59,834 bases of DNA from Parcubacteria group bacterium. GTDB lineage: Bacteria; Patescibacteriota; Minisyncoccia; SW-4-49-11. Location of the stretch: assembly GCA_943354045.1 (NCBI GenBank), contig CALRBF010000001.1:200026-259859 (forward strand), in the 5' to 3' direction. Every line of letters starts with the position of its first letter. The stretch's first letter is position 1. Of the stretch, positions 18,265-28,988 are shown piece after piece. The notes under the pieces were generated by a model that did no database searches, was not told the origin of the DNA, and saw nothing but the letters and a program-made list of their open reading frames with translations. Position numbers and translations under genes: made by a program.

Positions 18265-19986
18265 TTATTGCGTCAAAGATTGTAATCTAGAATCAGATAA
18301 TTGAGTGGGGAAATATACTACTCGAGATAATACGCCATTGAGATAATTATTATTACTTCCATTACGACCTAAAGCTATAAGACTAAATACGGTATTTATA
18401 TCCACTCCACTAGTACCTGTAGCACTAATACCATTCAGAGCTATATTCCTATTAGTCCCACTAAATGATATAGCTAATTTACTAATATTACTTACAATAT
18501 TAGTACTTGGATTTGTTACGTTAATACTAGTGGTTTGATCCCAAATACCAATACTAGTATTCAAACCTCCCCTGGAAATTGCTGCCCCTCCACCATTAAA
18601 CCCTATAAATCGACCATATCCATTCTGTGTGCTTTCAAGACCACCTCGACCTTGTACAAAAAAACTTCCTATTGAAGTGTTTGGTACAATTGTACCAAAA
18701 TATACAGCAGGAATATTTGCATTATCGGGGAGTCTAGTATCTGCTGGGGCTGTGGTTGGAATGCTTGAGGTTGCTGTTGTAGGAATAGGTGAGGTTGCAA
18801 AAGATCCAAGCTCAACCTGTGGATATCCTATACGAAGCGTTATATCTAATACCGTATTAAAAGGTATATTAAATTGATAAAATGGTTGATGATAAGCTGT
18901 ATTTGTGTCTGCATATGATATAGTAGTTATACTATATCTATTATTAATAAGTTTGCCTCCTAAAGAATTATTTAATTCTGTATTTATTATAGCTCTAATG
19001 GAGTATTGGTTTAAATGAGTTCCTATTGAATTAACATTATGCATTGCTAATAATAATTGAGTTCCTACAGGTATTGTACCTGAAACTAATTTTATATAAC
19101 TTGAAAAAGTATATATAGTAGTATTAGTTCCCGGTAAATTAAGATAGCTCTCAGGAGCAGCACCTATATATGTACTTGGGTTCTCAGTGGCAGTCCCATT
19201 AAGTCTCAAATCAATATAAGGTATCCCATTTTCTGTACCTGTACCAACTACACTACGACTAATACCACTAACAGAAGAAGGGCCAATCCAATTTGTCGGT
19301 AATGTTCCTGGGTTTCCTGCAACAGCTCCAACCATAGTATTATTACGTATACGATTTGTCCTCTGCTCCTCTATTAATAAGCCTAGACTTTGTCCAGTGA
19401 CTGGATTATGATCAAATCTTGGCTCCCCCGCCACTGCTCTTTTTATATTCCCATCAGATCCTGTATAGGTTCCAATACTATTACGAGTAAAATCTATTGG
19501 AAGGCCTGTCGTTGGGTTTATTAAACTCTTATCTCTTGCAAAGTTTAAATCTAAACTCGGAGTGCTTCCTGCTACATTAGCTAAACTATTCCCTGAACTA
19601 TCATATCCGGTACTGACTCCATTTGTTGTCTTTGTTACCGTATATTGTCCATTTGTATCTGGGGGTACTGGTATTGATGCTATATAGGTTGGACTTAATG
19701 AACTTGTTAAGTCTATTCCATTATTACATGCTATACACAATCCTATACTTGCTCCTACTGGTATATTTTGTAATGCTCCTGGATAACTTCCTGCATTATC
19801 TATTATGAATTGTTGTATTGCTTTTGCTATATTATTTAAGTCTGATCTCCTCTGCGCTGTTCTTGCTGCTTCTATTTGTTTTGTTGGGTTTATTGCAATC
19901 AACACTATAGCTGCCAATATTCCTATTGCTACTATTACCAGTAATATCTCTAATAATGTAAAGCCTTTTTGTTTTTCTCTTTTCAT
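18265..19986 (-). CDS. Prepilin-type protein with phage-structural/LamG-like C-terminal region
   Basis: KQKGFTLLEILLVIVAIGILAAIVLIAINPTKQIEAAR; then FTRNSIGTYTGSDGNIKRAVAGEPRFDHNPVTGQSLGLLIEEQRTN as in phage tail/structural proteins. Confidence 0.85.
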   Translation of the reverse strand: MKREKQKGFTLLEILLVIVAIGILAAIVLIAINPTKQIEAARTAQRRSDLNNIAKAIQQFIIDNAGSYPGALQNIPVGASIGLCIACNNGIDLTSSLSPTYIASIPVPPDTNGQYTVTKTTNGVSTGYDSSGNSLANVAGSTPSLDLNFARDKSLINPTTGLPIDFTRNSIGTYTGSDGNIKRAVAGEPRFDHNPVTGQSLGLLIEEQRTNRIRNNTMVGAVAGNPGTLPTNWIGPSSVSGISRSVVGTGTENGIPYIDLRLNGTATENPSTYIGAAPESYLNLPGTNTTIYTFSSYIKLVSGTIPVGTQLLLAMHNVNSIGTHLNQYSIRAIINTELNNSLGGKLINNRYSITTISYADTNTAYHQPFYQFNIPFNTVLDITLRIGYPQVELGSFATSPIPTTATSSIPTTAPADTRLPDNANIPAVYFGTIVPNTSIGSFFVQGRGGLESTQNGYGRFIGFNGGGAAISRGGLNTSIGIWDQTTSINVTNPSTNIVSNISKLAISFSGTNRNIALNGISATGTSGVDINTVFSLIALGRNGSNNNYLNGVLSRVVYFPTQLSDSRLQSLTQ

Positions 19987-20042
19987 TATAGTTTTTTTTA
20001 CTTTTTGCTTATAGCTATTATAGCATAATTTATGAGATATTT

Positions 20043-21017
20043 TTATATCCCAACCGCCTTTCGAACTTGATTCATAGTTTCTTTTGCACTAGTTTGGGCA
20101 TTTTGAGCTCCCTTATTCAATATATCTTGTATATATTCTGGCTGTAGAGATAATTCTTGTCGCCTTTGGCGAATAGGAGCAAAATAATTCAATATAGCCT
20201 CAGCTAATAATTCTTTTGCTTCACGATATGATATAATTCCCTCTCGATATTGCCCCTCAATATGAGTGATTTCCTCTGGGGATGCAAATAGACGATATAG
20301 GGAAAGTATATTACAGTTTGTTGGGTCTTTTGGTTCATTTGGAGCTTTGGAATCAGTAATTATTTTACTTACTTTTAAGCGAATACTATCCTCACCTTCA
20401 AATAATTCTATGGTATTTTTATATGATTTACTCATTTTCCTTCCATCAAGTCCCTGCACAATGGCTGTTTCTGATTTAATATAGGGCTTTGGTCTTATAA
20501 AAATCTCTCCATATTGAGAATTAAATTTATCTGCAATTTTTTGTGCTATTTCAATATGTTGTTTTTGATCTTGCCCTACCGGTACAATGGTTGATTTATA
20601 TAATAATATATCTGCTGCCATTAATACAGGATAATCAAATAGTCCCATACTAGCCTCTTTCCCATTAACAATAGCATCTTTATAAGCATGAGAACGCTCC
20701 AGATAGGCAACACTTACCAGATTATTGAATATCCAAGTAAGCTCAGTAAGCTCTCGTATATCTGATTGTAGGAATAAACTGGTTTTATTAATATCCAGGC
20801 CCAAAGCAAGATAATCAAGTACAATATCTGTTGTATAAGCCCTTAAGGTCTCAGCATCTTTAATACTATTAAGAGCATGAAGATTCGCCACAAAAATTAA
20901 TATCTTATCAATTTCAGAATTTTGGGATAATTCTAATAAAGGTTTCATTGCCCCAAAATAATTCCCAATATGTAGTTTTCCTGTCGGTTGTATTCCTGTA
21001 AGACAAATATTACTCAT
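20043..21017 (-). CDS. trpS: Tryptophanyl-tRNA synthetase
   Basis: GIQPTGKLHIGNYFGA, VPVGQDQKQHIE, GRKMSKSYKN. Confidence 0.96.
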   Translation of the reverse strand: MSNICLTGIQPTGKLHIGNYFGAMKPLLELSQNSEIDKILIFVANLHALNSIKDAETLRAYTTDIVLDYLALGLDINKTSLFLQSDIRELTELTWIFNNLVSVAYLERSHAYKDAIVNGKEASMGLFDYPVLMAADILLYKSTIVPVGQDQKQHIEIAQKIADKFNSQYGEIFIRPKPYIKSETAIVQGLDGRKMSKSYKNTIELFEGEDSIRLKVSKIITDSKAPNEPKDPTNCNILSLYRLFASPEEITHIEGQYREGIISYREAKELLAEAILNYFAPIRQRRQELSLQPEYIQDILNKGAQNAQTSAKETMNQVRKAVGI

Positions 21018-21069
21018 AAATCTTTTATAATCTCTATATACTACAGTATATCATATAAAACCTATATTC

Positions 21070-23493
21070 CTATTCAAACATAGTATGTGTCCTATTATTA
21101 ATATCAGCTCTTATCTCAGCTACTGGTTTGGCATATTTATTACGAGATTCTAATATTACGCGTTGCTGCAAGGATGGATTAGGCTTATCTGCGAATATCA
21201 CTTGCATATTAAAGGCCTTACTGGTTTTCCCCTTTATCATCAAGGTAATTACTGCTTTCAAATTATCTACTAATACCAAATCTTCTGGAGTATAATAGGG
21301 CTGCATACGCTGAGCAATAATCTCAGCATCCTCAGAACCAATACGAAAACTTACAATAGTACCGACATTTCCAAATACTGCATTCTTTATTCCCTCGGAT
21401 AATTGCCCAATATATTGATGTGCTAATATCAAACATAGTCGATATTTACGAGCCTCAGAGAGAATGGTGGATATACTATCGGTAGTAAAGTTTTGAAACT
21501 CATCCAAATAAAGATAAAAATCTCGCCTCTGATCTTCTGGGATTTCATTTCGCTTAAAAGCTGCCATTTGTAATTTGGACACCAATAACATACCTAACAA
21601 ATTACTATTTTGTTCTCCGAGTCCCCCCTTAGATAAGTTCCCAATCAGAATTTTACCGGAATTCATAATATCCTGAAAATCAAAGGCTGAGCGAGATTGT
21701 CCAATAATATTGCGTACCATTTCATTTTCAATAAATCGCCCCAATTTACTCAAAAGATACCCAAGAGTATCCCCTGCTTGTGAGCCTTTTTGGGTGGCAG
21801 GAAATTCTTTTTCCCAAAAATGTCGTATCACAGGATCATCCACCGTTAATAATACTTGTCTTCTGAAGGCCTCATCAGTAAACATCTGAGGAATTTCTAC
21901 TAAAGTTCTTGGATTATTGATATCGGACATTAAAGCTGACATTGCCATTCTCATATTATGCTCAAATATAGGCCCTATCATACTAGGGTCAGATACCAAT
22001 TTATAAAAAATAGAAATCATTTCTTGAATCAAAAAATCTTTTTCTTCATGAGTACGAGCCTCCAAAATATTAAGCCCCATGGGATAATCGGTGTCCGCCG
22101 GATTAAAATAAATCACATCTTGCATACGATGCTCTGGTATCATACCTAATACTTCCACTGCAAAATCACCATTAGGATCTAATAATGCTAGTCCATGTCC
22201 TGCTTGTAAATCTTCTTGTATCATTTTTTTCATCAAAGAACTTTTTCCTGTTCCTGTTTGTCCAATAAGATACATATGTCTTCGTCTATCTTCTTCTGTA
22301 ACTCGTATCTCTACTTCCTCACCACGATATATATTTTTACCTAATAATAATCCTTCTTTAGGCAAATCTACTGGAGGATGTGAGGTTTTAGAAGTAATCC
22401 AAGTAACTTTAGGGGTTTCAACTCCTACAGCTGGTATATGATATATACTAGTTAATTCCTCACTATTCAATAACATAGATTCTTTTGCTGAAAATAGCCG
22501 GAATATAAAGGTATAAATAAATTGTTTAATATTTTTTATAGGGTATTTTATGACTTTAAATTCATTCAAATCTCCATTAGCAAATTGAGAAAATGCTCCC
22601 TCTAATTGATCAAATAATATATCTGCTCTTTGGCTATCTCGAGATATGGTTAATAATCTAATATTGGTAGCATAGGCAATTTTACCTGTTTTTTGACTAA
22701 TTTTCTCCATCATAATCGATTCTTGTGGAGTTAACATTTTTGGCTCAGAGACTTCCGTTGATTTAGACTTGGTTGCTGAGCCCAATGTTTTTAAAAATTG
22801 CTTATCAAGACTTCCAAAAACCTCATTATATGCATTTTTAAAGCTTTCTCCTTTTTGCATTTTCTTTACGACTTTCTTACCATTACCGCTCCAATCATCA
22901 GACACTCTTTGTATCAAAATCTGCACAACAGCACTTTCATCTTCCTGAATTTTGGAGAGAGCTGAGGTAATCACATTCAAAGGATTGGTTTCTAATTCTT
23001 TATATGTTCGAATAGGGAGAATATAGGGTTTTTTGAGCTGAAGGAATCCTGCTCGAATTTCTCCTTCAGGAATTAATACATTATAATCGGTAATATGTTT
23101 GAGCTCAGCCTCTGGATATACTCCATGAATTTGTTTTTCAAAAATAGATTCATATCCTTTAGGAACTCCTATATAAAAATTAATTTCATCTCGTTCTGTA
23201 GGACTTACAATTTCAAGAGAAATATAAGGACTTCCATATCGAAGGCGATTCATCAATGTCTCTAATTTGAGATAAGAAAAACCAGCATAAACCTGCTCCA
23301 TGACACTAATTAAATCTTTAATATTGGCCTCTGGGTTTACAATATTACGAGGTACAATAATTTGATATTGTGTCATAGCAAGCCCCCTATTGATTCGGCG
23401 TTTTTCCCAAAATGGATGTATAATAAATGCCGCTATAATAAATGTTATAGCAATAACCCATAGTACCAGTAGCACATAGAGTACAATTATCAT
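21070..23493 (-). CDS. TraD/VirD4-like type IV secretion/conjugative DNA-transfer family ATPase
   Basis: N-terminal TM, GQTGTGKSSLMKKMIQED Walker A, LLDPNGDF, FYLYLDEFQNF Walker B, LAHQYIGQL. Confidence 0.85.
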   Translation of the reverse strand: MIIVLYVLLVLWVIAITFIIAAFIIHPFWEKRRINRGLAMTQYQIIVPRNIVNPEANIKDLISVMEQVYAGFSYLKLETLMNRLRYGSPYISLEIVSPTERDEINFYIGVPKGYESIFEKQIHGVYPEAELKHITDYNVLIPEGEIRAGFLQLKKPYILPIRTYKELETNPLNVITSALSKIQEDESAVVQILIQRVSDDWSGNGKKVVKKMQKGESFKNAYNEVFGSLDKQFLKTLGSATKSKSTEVSEPKMLTPQESIMMEKISQKTGKIAYATNIRLLTISRDSQRADILFDQLEGAFSQFANGDLNEFKVIKYPIKNIKQFIYTFIFRLFSAKESMLLNSEELTSIYHIPAVGVETPKVTWITSKTSHPPVDLPKEGLLLGKNIYRGEEVEIRVTEEDRRRHMYLIGQTGTGKSSLMKKMIQEDLQAGHGLALLDPNGDFAVEVLGMIPEHRMQDVIYFNPADTDYPMGLNILEARTHEEKDFLIQEMISIFYKLVSDPSMIGPIFEHNMRMAMSALMSDINNPRTLVEIPQMFTDEAFRRQVLLTVDDPVIRHFWEKEFPATQKGSQAGDTLGYLLSKLGRFIENEMVRNIIGQSRSAFDFQDIMNSGKILIGNLSKGGLGEQNSNLLGMLLVSKLQMAAFKRNEIPEDQRRDFYLYLDEFQNFTTDSISTILSEARKYRLCLILAHQYIGQLSEGIKNAVFGNVGTIVSFRIGSEDAEIIAQRMQPYYTPEDLVLVDNLKAVITLMIKGKTSKAFNMQVIFADKPNPSLQQRVILESRNKYAKPVAEIRADINNRTHTMFE

Positions 23494-23501
23494 ATTGATA
23501 G

Positions 23502-23966
23502 TTATTTATTATGTATATTGTTTAGTATACCTTCTTGAATTAAAGTTGGATAGACTTCATTTAGAGATTCCTCCAATCTATCTAAGCCAACATAATCTTC
23601 AATGGCTAAAAAGGCATGTATAACTTCCAAAATATCCTTACCTTTTGTGGTAATTAATTTAATAGAAACTTCGGTTCTTGCCTCCTCTGGAATTGATAAT
23701 AGCCATCCATATTTTTCTTGCAATTTGGGAGACAATGGTTTTGCAATAGGATTTTGTTGATGTACAACTTTTTGGTCTTCTACTACTTGTTTGATATGAG
23801 TTTGAGCTTCCTGATAGGCTAAATTTTCTATAATTCGCTCTGATATAGGAGGATTTTGCTCTAAAGGAGTAATTTGTTCAAAACTACGCTCAATTCTCTG
23901 CTCTGATAATTGAGAGCTTCGTTCTGGGGAAGATACTGATTCTGAGTTGTTTTGTATTTCTGCCAT
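23502..23966 (-). CDS. Hypothetical protein
   Basis: ORF in a tight array with the ATPase. Confidence 0.7.
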   Translation of the reverse strand: MAEIQNNSESVSSPERSSQLSEQRIERSFEQITPLEQNPPISERIIENLAYQEAQTHIKQVVEDQKVVHQQNPIAKPLSPKLQEKYGWLLSIPEEARTEVSIKLITTKGKDILEVIHAFLAIEDYVGLDRLEESLNEVYPTLIQEGILNNIHNK

Positions 23967-23970
23967 AAAA

Positions 23971-25764
23971 TTAATATCTGTTATTATAATAAATCAATAT
24001 GGAATTTCCGATAATATAATCTGGGTTTTTTCCCATAAGCCACCAATATTCTTGATAATTTGGATTTTTTTGTTTGAGATAAAATGAATCTTGAAACATA
24101 GTGGTACTAATTGCAGTATAACCAATTTTAGGTCCATCACTTGATTTTACTGGTATTATATTGATATCTGGAAGATAATATTGTATATCTCCAGTCCCAA
24201 AATAATCTATATATAGTGTATCAATATTTTGCTCTTTCGTCCATGTATGAAGTCGCTTCAAATCCTGTCCCCAATCTAGATTAGAATCAGTAAAAATTTG
24301 ATACCCTTGATTGTGCCCAGCTAATACATTTAAATGAGATATATAGGAGGGATATGCAAGGAGTGCAGTACCAATATACCATAATAAGAATATACCCAAA
24401 ATTATTTTTGAAAATTTTAAAGGTAGCAATATACGTACAATTCCAATAGCAACAATAATATAGGTTAATATGACGGCAGGCAATATATGTCTTATTCCAA
24501 GATTTAAATTTCCTCTTATACTAATAAACCAATATAAGAGTATCATGGTAATAACTGTCCACTCATACCAATATTTGAGTAGCCATTTTCTATTTAATTT
24601 CCATTTTTTATTTTGAATAGCTCTAATTAACAGCGCTATACTAACTAATACTAAACCCATTATTGTAGCAAGTATACCTAAATGCTCTTTTAATATATAT
24701 GTAATGGGAAAATATTCTGTAAAGCTCTGATTAGTGAAGCGTCCTAATAAAAAAGTTGTATTACCACCACCAACTCTTTGTATTGCCATAGATTGACCTA
24801 AAAGATATTGTCCAAAATATTGTAATCCTGGAGTATTAATAACCGTAGATAAACTTGTTTTTGTAATTTGAGATATAGTATTATCTTGGGGAAATGACTC
24901 TTGAATTAATCTCATTTGTGTATCAGTACTCATATTTCTCATTGCCATATAATACACCAAATTAATCATAACAAATACTCCAATCGCTACAATAATGCCA
25001 TTTCTTATTAAAAATAAAATTTGCTTACCAAACTCTTTATTCCCCCAGTATTTGACCCCAATATATCCAAATCCTGTCACAAAAAACAATGGGAGCAAAA
25101 GAATAGTTGAGAACTTTGATAAAAAGCCAAATGACACCACTAATATAAGGAATGTAATATGTTTTTGAGTAGGATTTTTGAGATAACGCACCCAAATATC
25201 AATAGCCATGATAAATGATATACTTGCAATAATATCAGTTGTCACAAGACGTCCATGAGCAATTACATTGGGTGAAAATCCATATAACAAAAGAGTGAGA
25301 ATACTGATCGCTTTACTTTTTGTATGATAATATACCGAATAAACAAGATACCCCCCTCCTAAAAGCAATATCAATATAGTTGGTAAGCGAGCCCACCATA
25401 TAATAGTATTAGCATCATTACCTGATTTAAAAAGAAATGTATATCCAATATCCCATTGAGCATTTACCTTTTCCGTCCAAGCAGGAATAGTATCTGGGAA
25501 ATTAACGGTATTCCCCGTGAGCTTTGCTCCAAGCCAAATAGAAGACCCTGATAACATTTTTAATAAAGGTGGATGTTCTGGATTCAGTCGATAATCCCCC
25601 TTTGCAATATATGAATATCCAGCTCCAATATGAGGACTTTCATCAACCGTCAATGAATCCCCAGCACTTGATCCAAATGCCAACACAGCAAGTATTATCG
25701 TAATACCTAAAACATATCCCCATAGGGGCATTTTATTATACCACTTGATAATATGCTGTTTCAT
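23971..25764 (-). CDS. GT39/ArnT/PMT-like membrane glycosyltransferase
   Basis: TVDESPHIGAGYSYIAKGDYRLNPEHPPLLKML and many TM segments. Confidence 0.85.
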   Translation of the reverse strand: MKQHIIKWYNKMPLWGYVLGITIILAVLAFGSSAGDSLTVDESPHIGAGYSYIAKGDYRLNPEHPPLLKMLSGSSIWLGAKLTGNTVNFPDTIPAWTEKVNAQWDIGYTFLFKSGNDANTIIWWARLPTILILLLGGGYLVYSVYYHTKSKAISILTLLLYGFSPNVIAHGRLVTTDIIASISFIMAIDIWVRYLKNPTQKHITFLILVVSFGFLSKFSTILLLPLFFVTGFGYIGVKYWGNKEFGKQILFLIRNGIIVAIGVFVMINLVYYMAMRNMSTDTQMRLIQESFPQDNTISQITKTSLSTVINTPGLQYFGQYLLGQSMAIQRVGGGNTTFLLGRFTNQSFTEYFPITYILKEHLGILATIMGLVLVSIALLIRAIQNKKWKLNRKWLLKYWYEWTVITMILLYWFISIRGNLNLGIRHILPAVILTYIIVAIGIVRILLPLKFSKIILGIFLLWYIGTALLAYPSYISHLNVLAGHNQGYQIFTDSNLDWGQDLKRLHTWTKEQNIDTLYIDYFGTGDIQYYLPDINIIPVKSSDGPKIGYTAISTTMFQDSFYLKQKNPNYQEYWWLMGKNPDYIIGNSILIYYNNRY

Positions 25765-25767
25765 ACA

Positions 25768-26577
25768 TTATTTAAACTTATAATATACTCTATCCTTTAC
25801 CCGCAAATCAATATATTGAAGATTAGACCTTTGATCTGGAGGCAGCTGGGATATAAAGACTTGTTTTAAAGCCCCTGCTTGATAAATAATATCTGTATCT
25901 AAATCTAGCATAATATAATATCCTTGTTCTGTATAGACGAATACCCCTAATATTCTATTCTCTGCTTTTTGCTGTATGGCAATTGAGGATACTTTTACGC
26001 CATCAATTTGATTATACATTTCCACAATAGTTTTAAACCAAGCTATTTCTCTCTCTGAAACTACAATTTCTCCACGAGACTTAGGAGTAATCCCAGTTAA
26101 GGATATGAGTGAAGCCGATAGAGAATCATTACCAATATTGACGCCATCATCACTAATATTGGAGCAAATAGTATTTTCACAAATAGTGAATAATGGATTT
26201 CTTAATTGAATAGTCAACTCCAAGGAACGATTTATTGTTCTTTTAATAGTAATATGTTTAATTTGAGGAAATTCTTTTTGTAATTCTCTCTCCAAGATAT
26301 CACTACGAGCGAGAAAAATATTCTTATTATTATAATACCAATAATTGTGAGCCTGTATCAAGTCTTCTGATTTAGATTTAATGTCCTTTTGCAATATTTC
26401 ATTATCTACTCGAATATCTATATTTGCGATATCTAATAGAGGAGAATATAACAGATATCCAATCCCTCCAAAAAATATAATCCATATGAAAAATTGAAAT
26501 ATTAGCACAAGTCGATTCACCCTATGTACGGATGATTTCTTTTTGGTATATGTTCGGGGAATATAGGTTTTTCTCAT
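25768..26577 (-). CDS. FtsQ/POTRA-type membrane protein
   Basis: N-terminal TM followed by POTRA-like IDIRVDNEILQKDIKSKSEDL...FPQIKHITIKRTINRSLELTI. Confidence 0.65.
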   Translation of the reverse strand: MRKTYIPRTYTKKKSSVHRVNRLVLIFQFFIWIIFFGGIGYLLYSPLLDIANIDIRVDNEILQKDIKSKSEDLIQAHNYWYYNNKNIFLARSDILERELQKEFPQIKHITIKRTINRSLELTIQLRNPLFTICENTICSNISDDGVNIGNDSLSASLISLTGITPKSRGEIVVSEREIAWFKTIVEMYNQIDGVKVSSIAIQQKAENRILGVFVYTEQGYYIMLDLDTDIIYQAGALKQVFISQLPPDQRSNLQYIDLRVKDRVYYKFK

Positions 26578-26957
26578 AAGGCTTTACATCCAGAAGCAAG
26601 AGTCAACCCCTTGGCTTCAGCTTGTTCTTTGGTATCAAAATAAATTCTATTTTCTGGTTTAATACGATTCACCCCATTACAGGATTCATAATAATAGCGT
26701 TTTCCATTTTTACTTGCAATGATTTTACCTGTTTGTGATTTTGTCTCAATAACAGTATTAAGTGAAGCCTCTGCTTGATTAGAAGTATTAATACTATCCT
26801 TTTTTATTGCAATAGCATCGGGATATACAATTTGTATTGCATGAGGCTGAGATTCTAATGTTTGAACTTTCCCAATAAAATAAGCACTACCCCCTATCAA
26901 TATCGCGGATACAATCAACAGTACAATTTCACTATTCTTGACAAATTGGTATTTCAT
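26574..26957 (-). CDS. Small membrane-anchored protein with Cys-containing Ada/'sunset'-like C-terminal motif
   Basis: Internal Met 26957 preferred (the longer ORF invades rpmA); C-terminus [43 protein letters not shown]. Confidence 0.75.
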   Translation of the reverse strand: MKYQFVKNSEIVLLIVSAILIGGSAYFIGKVQTLESQPHAIQIVYPDAIAIKKDSINTSNQAEASLNTVIETKSQTGKIIASKNGKRYYYESCNGVNRIKPENRIYFDTKEQAEAKGLTLASGCKAL

Positions 26958-26994
26958 ATGTATTATTATACCATATATAGTAATATTATTTGAT

Positions 26995-27267
26995 ATGGCA
27001 CATAGAAAAGCTGGTGGTTCTACAGCCTTAGGTAGAGACTCAAAACCTAAATACCTTGGAGTTAAGCTATATGCTGGACAAAAAGTAGAAAAAGGGAATA
27101 TCATTATTCGACAACGTGGAACAAAATTCCATGCTGGTAAAAATGTATCTCGTGGAGCAGATGACACATTATATGCAATAGCAAATGGAGTTATTGAATT
27201 TGGAAAATCTCGAAAAACTTCATTTACTGGTAAAAAACATATTGTTAAAACTGTATCTGTTATCTAA
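26995..27267 (+). CDS. rpmA: 50S ribosomal protein L27
   Basis: [27 protein letters not shown]-track start at 26938 is upstream of the canonical start. Confidence 0.96.
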   Translation: MAHRKAGGSTALGRDSKPKYLGVKLYAGQKVEKGNIIIRQRGTKFHAGKNVSRGADDTLYAIANGVIEFGKSRKTSFTGKKHIVKTVSVI

Positions 27268-27288
27268 ACTTATTTCTCACAACAAGAT

Positions 27289-27310
27289 ATCCCCAATAAG
27301 GGGATTTTTT
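27289..27310 (+). terminator. Intrinsic terminator after rpmA
   Basis: ATCCCCAATAAGGGGATTTTTT. Confidence 0.85.
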
Positions 27311-27359
27311 GTTATCCTAATAATATGCTACAATTATATATATCCATAATATAAATACA

Positions 27360-28988
27360 ATGAATTATATTCCTAATACCGCCTATATCTGTATGGAATT
27401 TGGGCTTTCTGATGATATCAAAATTTATACAGGAGGACTTGGAATTTTGGCTGGGGATACAATGAAAAGCTTTGCTGATTTAGGTCTTCCTGTAATTGGT
27501 GTTGGGATATTATATAAACATGGGTATTTAGATCAAGTATTAGATGCTGAGCAAGGGCAAATTGCAATGCCCCAAGAATGGGATTATACCAAATCACTTA
27601 ATTTAATTGGAAAAACGAGCATTCCATTTGCTAAAGAGATAGTACATATTAATATTTGGGAATATACCTATACCTCTAACCTCTCTAATAAATCAGTATC
27701 AATTCTTTTACTAGATACTGATTTACCTGAAAACTCAGATTTATTCCGAGAAGTTTCCAATAAAGTATATTCTCCAGATTCAGAAATATTTAGAAGACAA
27801 TTACTCATCTTAGGACTTGGGAGTAAATATGCCCTTGATAGTCTAGGACTTAATCATATAGACACATTCCATCTTAATGAAAGCCATAGTGCTCTCATTT
27901 CACTGGTAATTGATCATCCTATTTCTCAGGTAGTATTCACCACTCATACTCCTCTTCTTGGTGGCCATACACGACTACCCCTAGAATGGCTACAAGGAAT
28001 ATGTAAGCCTGAACAATTACAAAATTTACCCAAAGATGCCTTTGAAGATGAGCATACTATTAATCTTACCCGACTAGCCTTGTCTTTAGCTGATTATTCT
28101 AATGCTGTTTCCCAAAAACATCAGGAAGTATCTCAAGAAATGTTCCCAGGCCATAAAATTGATTCAATTACCAATGGTATTCATAGCCCCACTTGGGTTT
28201 CTGAATCTATAAATAAAGTATTTCAATCATATTTTCCTAGTTGGGAAACTCATCCAGAAATTTTACGCTATATTGATGGGATACCTACCATTGATATACA
28301 GCAAGCCCATCAAATAAATAAGGATAAATTAGCTATATATCTGAAACAACAGCCTGATATTGATTTTTTACCCAATGCTTTTACCATAGGATTTGCACGG
28401 CGTGCTACTGAGTACAAAAGAGCTCATCTTATATTTTCTGATATTGAGCGCCTCGCTAAACTTGCGGAACAATATAAAGGACTTAATATTATTTTTGCAG
28501 GTAAAGCCTATCATACTGACAGTGTAGGATTTGATATCATTAAACGTATTTTAGATATCTCAAAAGAATATTCTAATGATTATCTCAAAATTATTTATTT
28601 GCCCAATTACAGTATAGAATTATCTAAACTCCTTGTCAGCGGAGTAGATGTTTGGCTAAACACCCCTCGAATATCTTATGAGGCGTCAGGAACCAGTGGG
28701 ATGAAAGCCTCACTCAATGGGGTTCTCAATATATCTACCTATGATGGTTGGTGGCCCGAAAGTGGTATACATCATGTTAATGGTTGGACTATATCTGGAG
28801 AAGATGAATATCAGGAAATCAATAGTATGTATGATAATATTGGGAATGCTCTTGATTTATTTTATAATAATCGAGAAAAATTTACTCGAATGCAAAGGTC
28901 AGCAATATCCTTAATTGGCAGCTATTATAATACTCATCGTATGGTATTAGAATATATTCGTAAAGGATATAAACATTCAATATTATAA
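27360..28988 (+). CDS. glgP: Alpha-glucan (glycogen) phosphorylase, short form
   Basis: ICMEFGLSDDIKIYTGGLGILAGD, HLNESHSA, FTTHTPL, SYEASGTSGMKASLNGVLNIS. Confidence 0.9.
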   Translation: MNYIPNTAYICMEFGLSDDIKIYTGGLGILAGDTMKSFADLGLPVIGVGILYKHGYLDQVLDAEQGQIAMPQEWDYTKSLNLIGKTSIPFAKEIVHINIWEYTYTSNLSNKSVSILLLDTDLPENSDLFREVSNKVYSPDSEIFRRQLLILGLGSKYALDSLGLNHIDTFHLNESHSALISLVIDHPISQVVFTTHTPLLGGHTRLPLEWLQGICKPEQLQNLPKDAFEDEHTINLTRLALSLADYSNAVSQKHQEVSQEMFPGHKIDSITNGIHSPTWVSESINKVFQSYFPSWETHPEILRYIDGIPTIDIQQAHQINKDKLAIYLKQQPDIDFLPNAFTIGFARRATEYKRAHLIFSDIERLAKLAEQYKGLNIIFAGKAYHTDSVGFDIIKRILDISKEYSNDYLKIIYLPNYSIELSKLLVSGVDVWLNTPRISYEASGTSGMKASLNGVLNISTYDGWWPESGIHHVNGWTISGEDEYQEINSMYDNIGNALDLFYNNREKFTRMQRSAISLIGSYYNTHRMVLEYIRKGYKHSIL

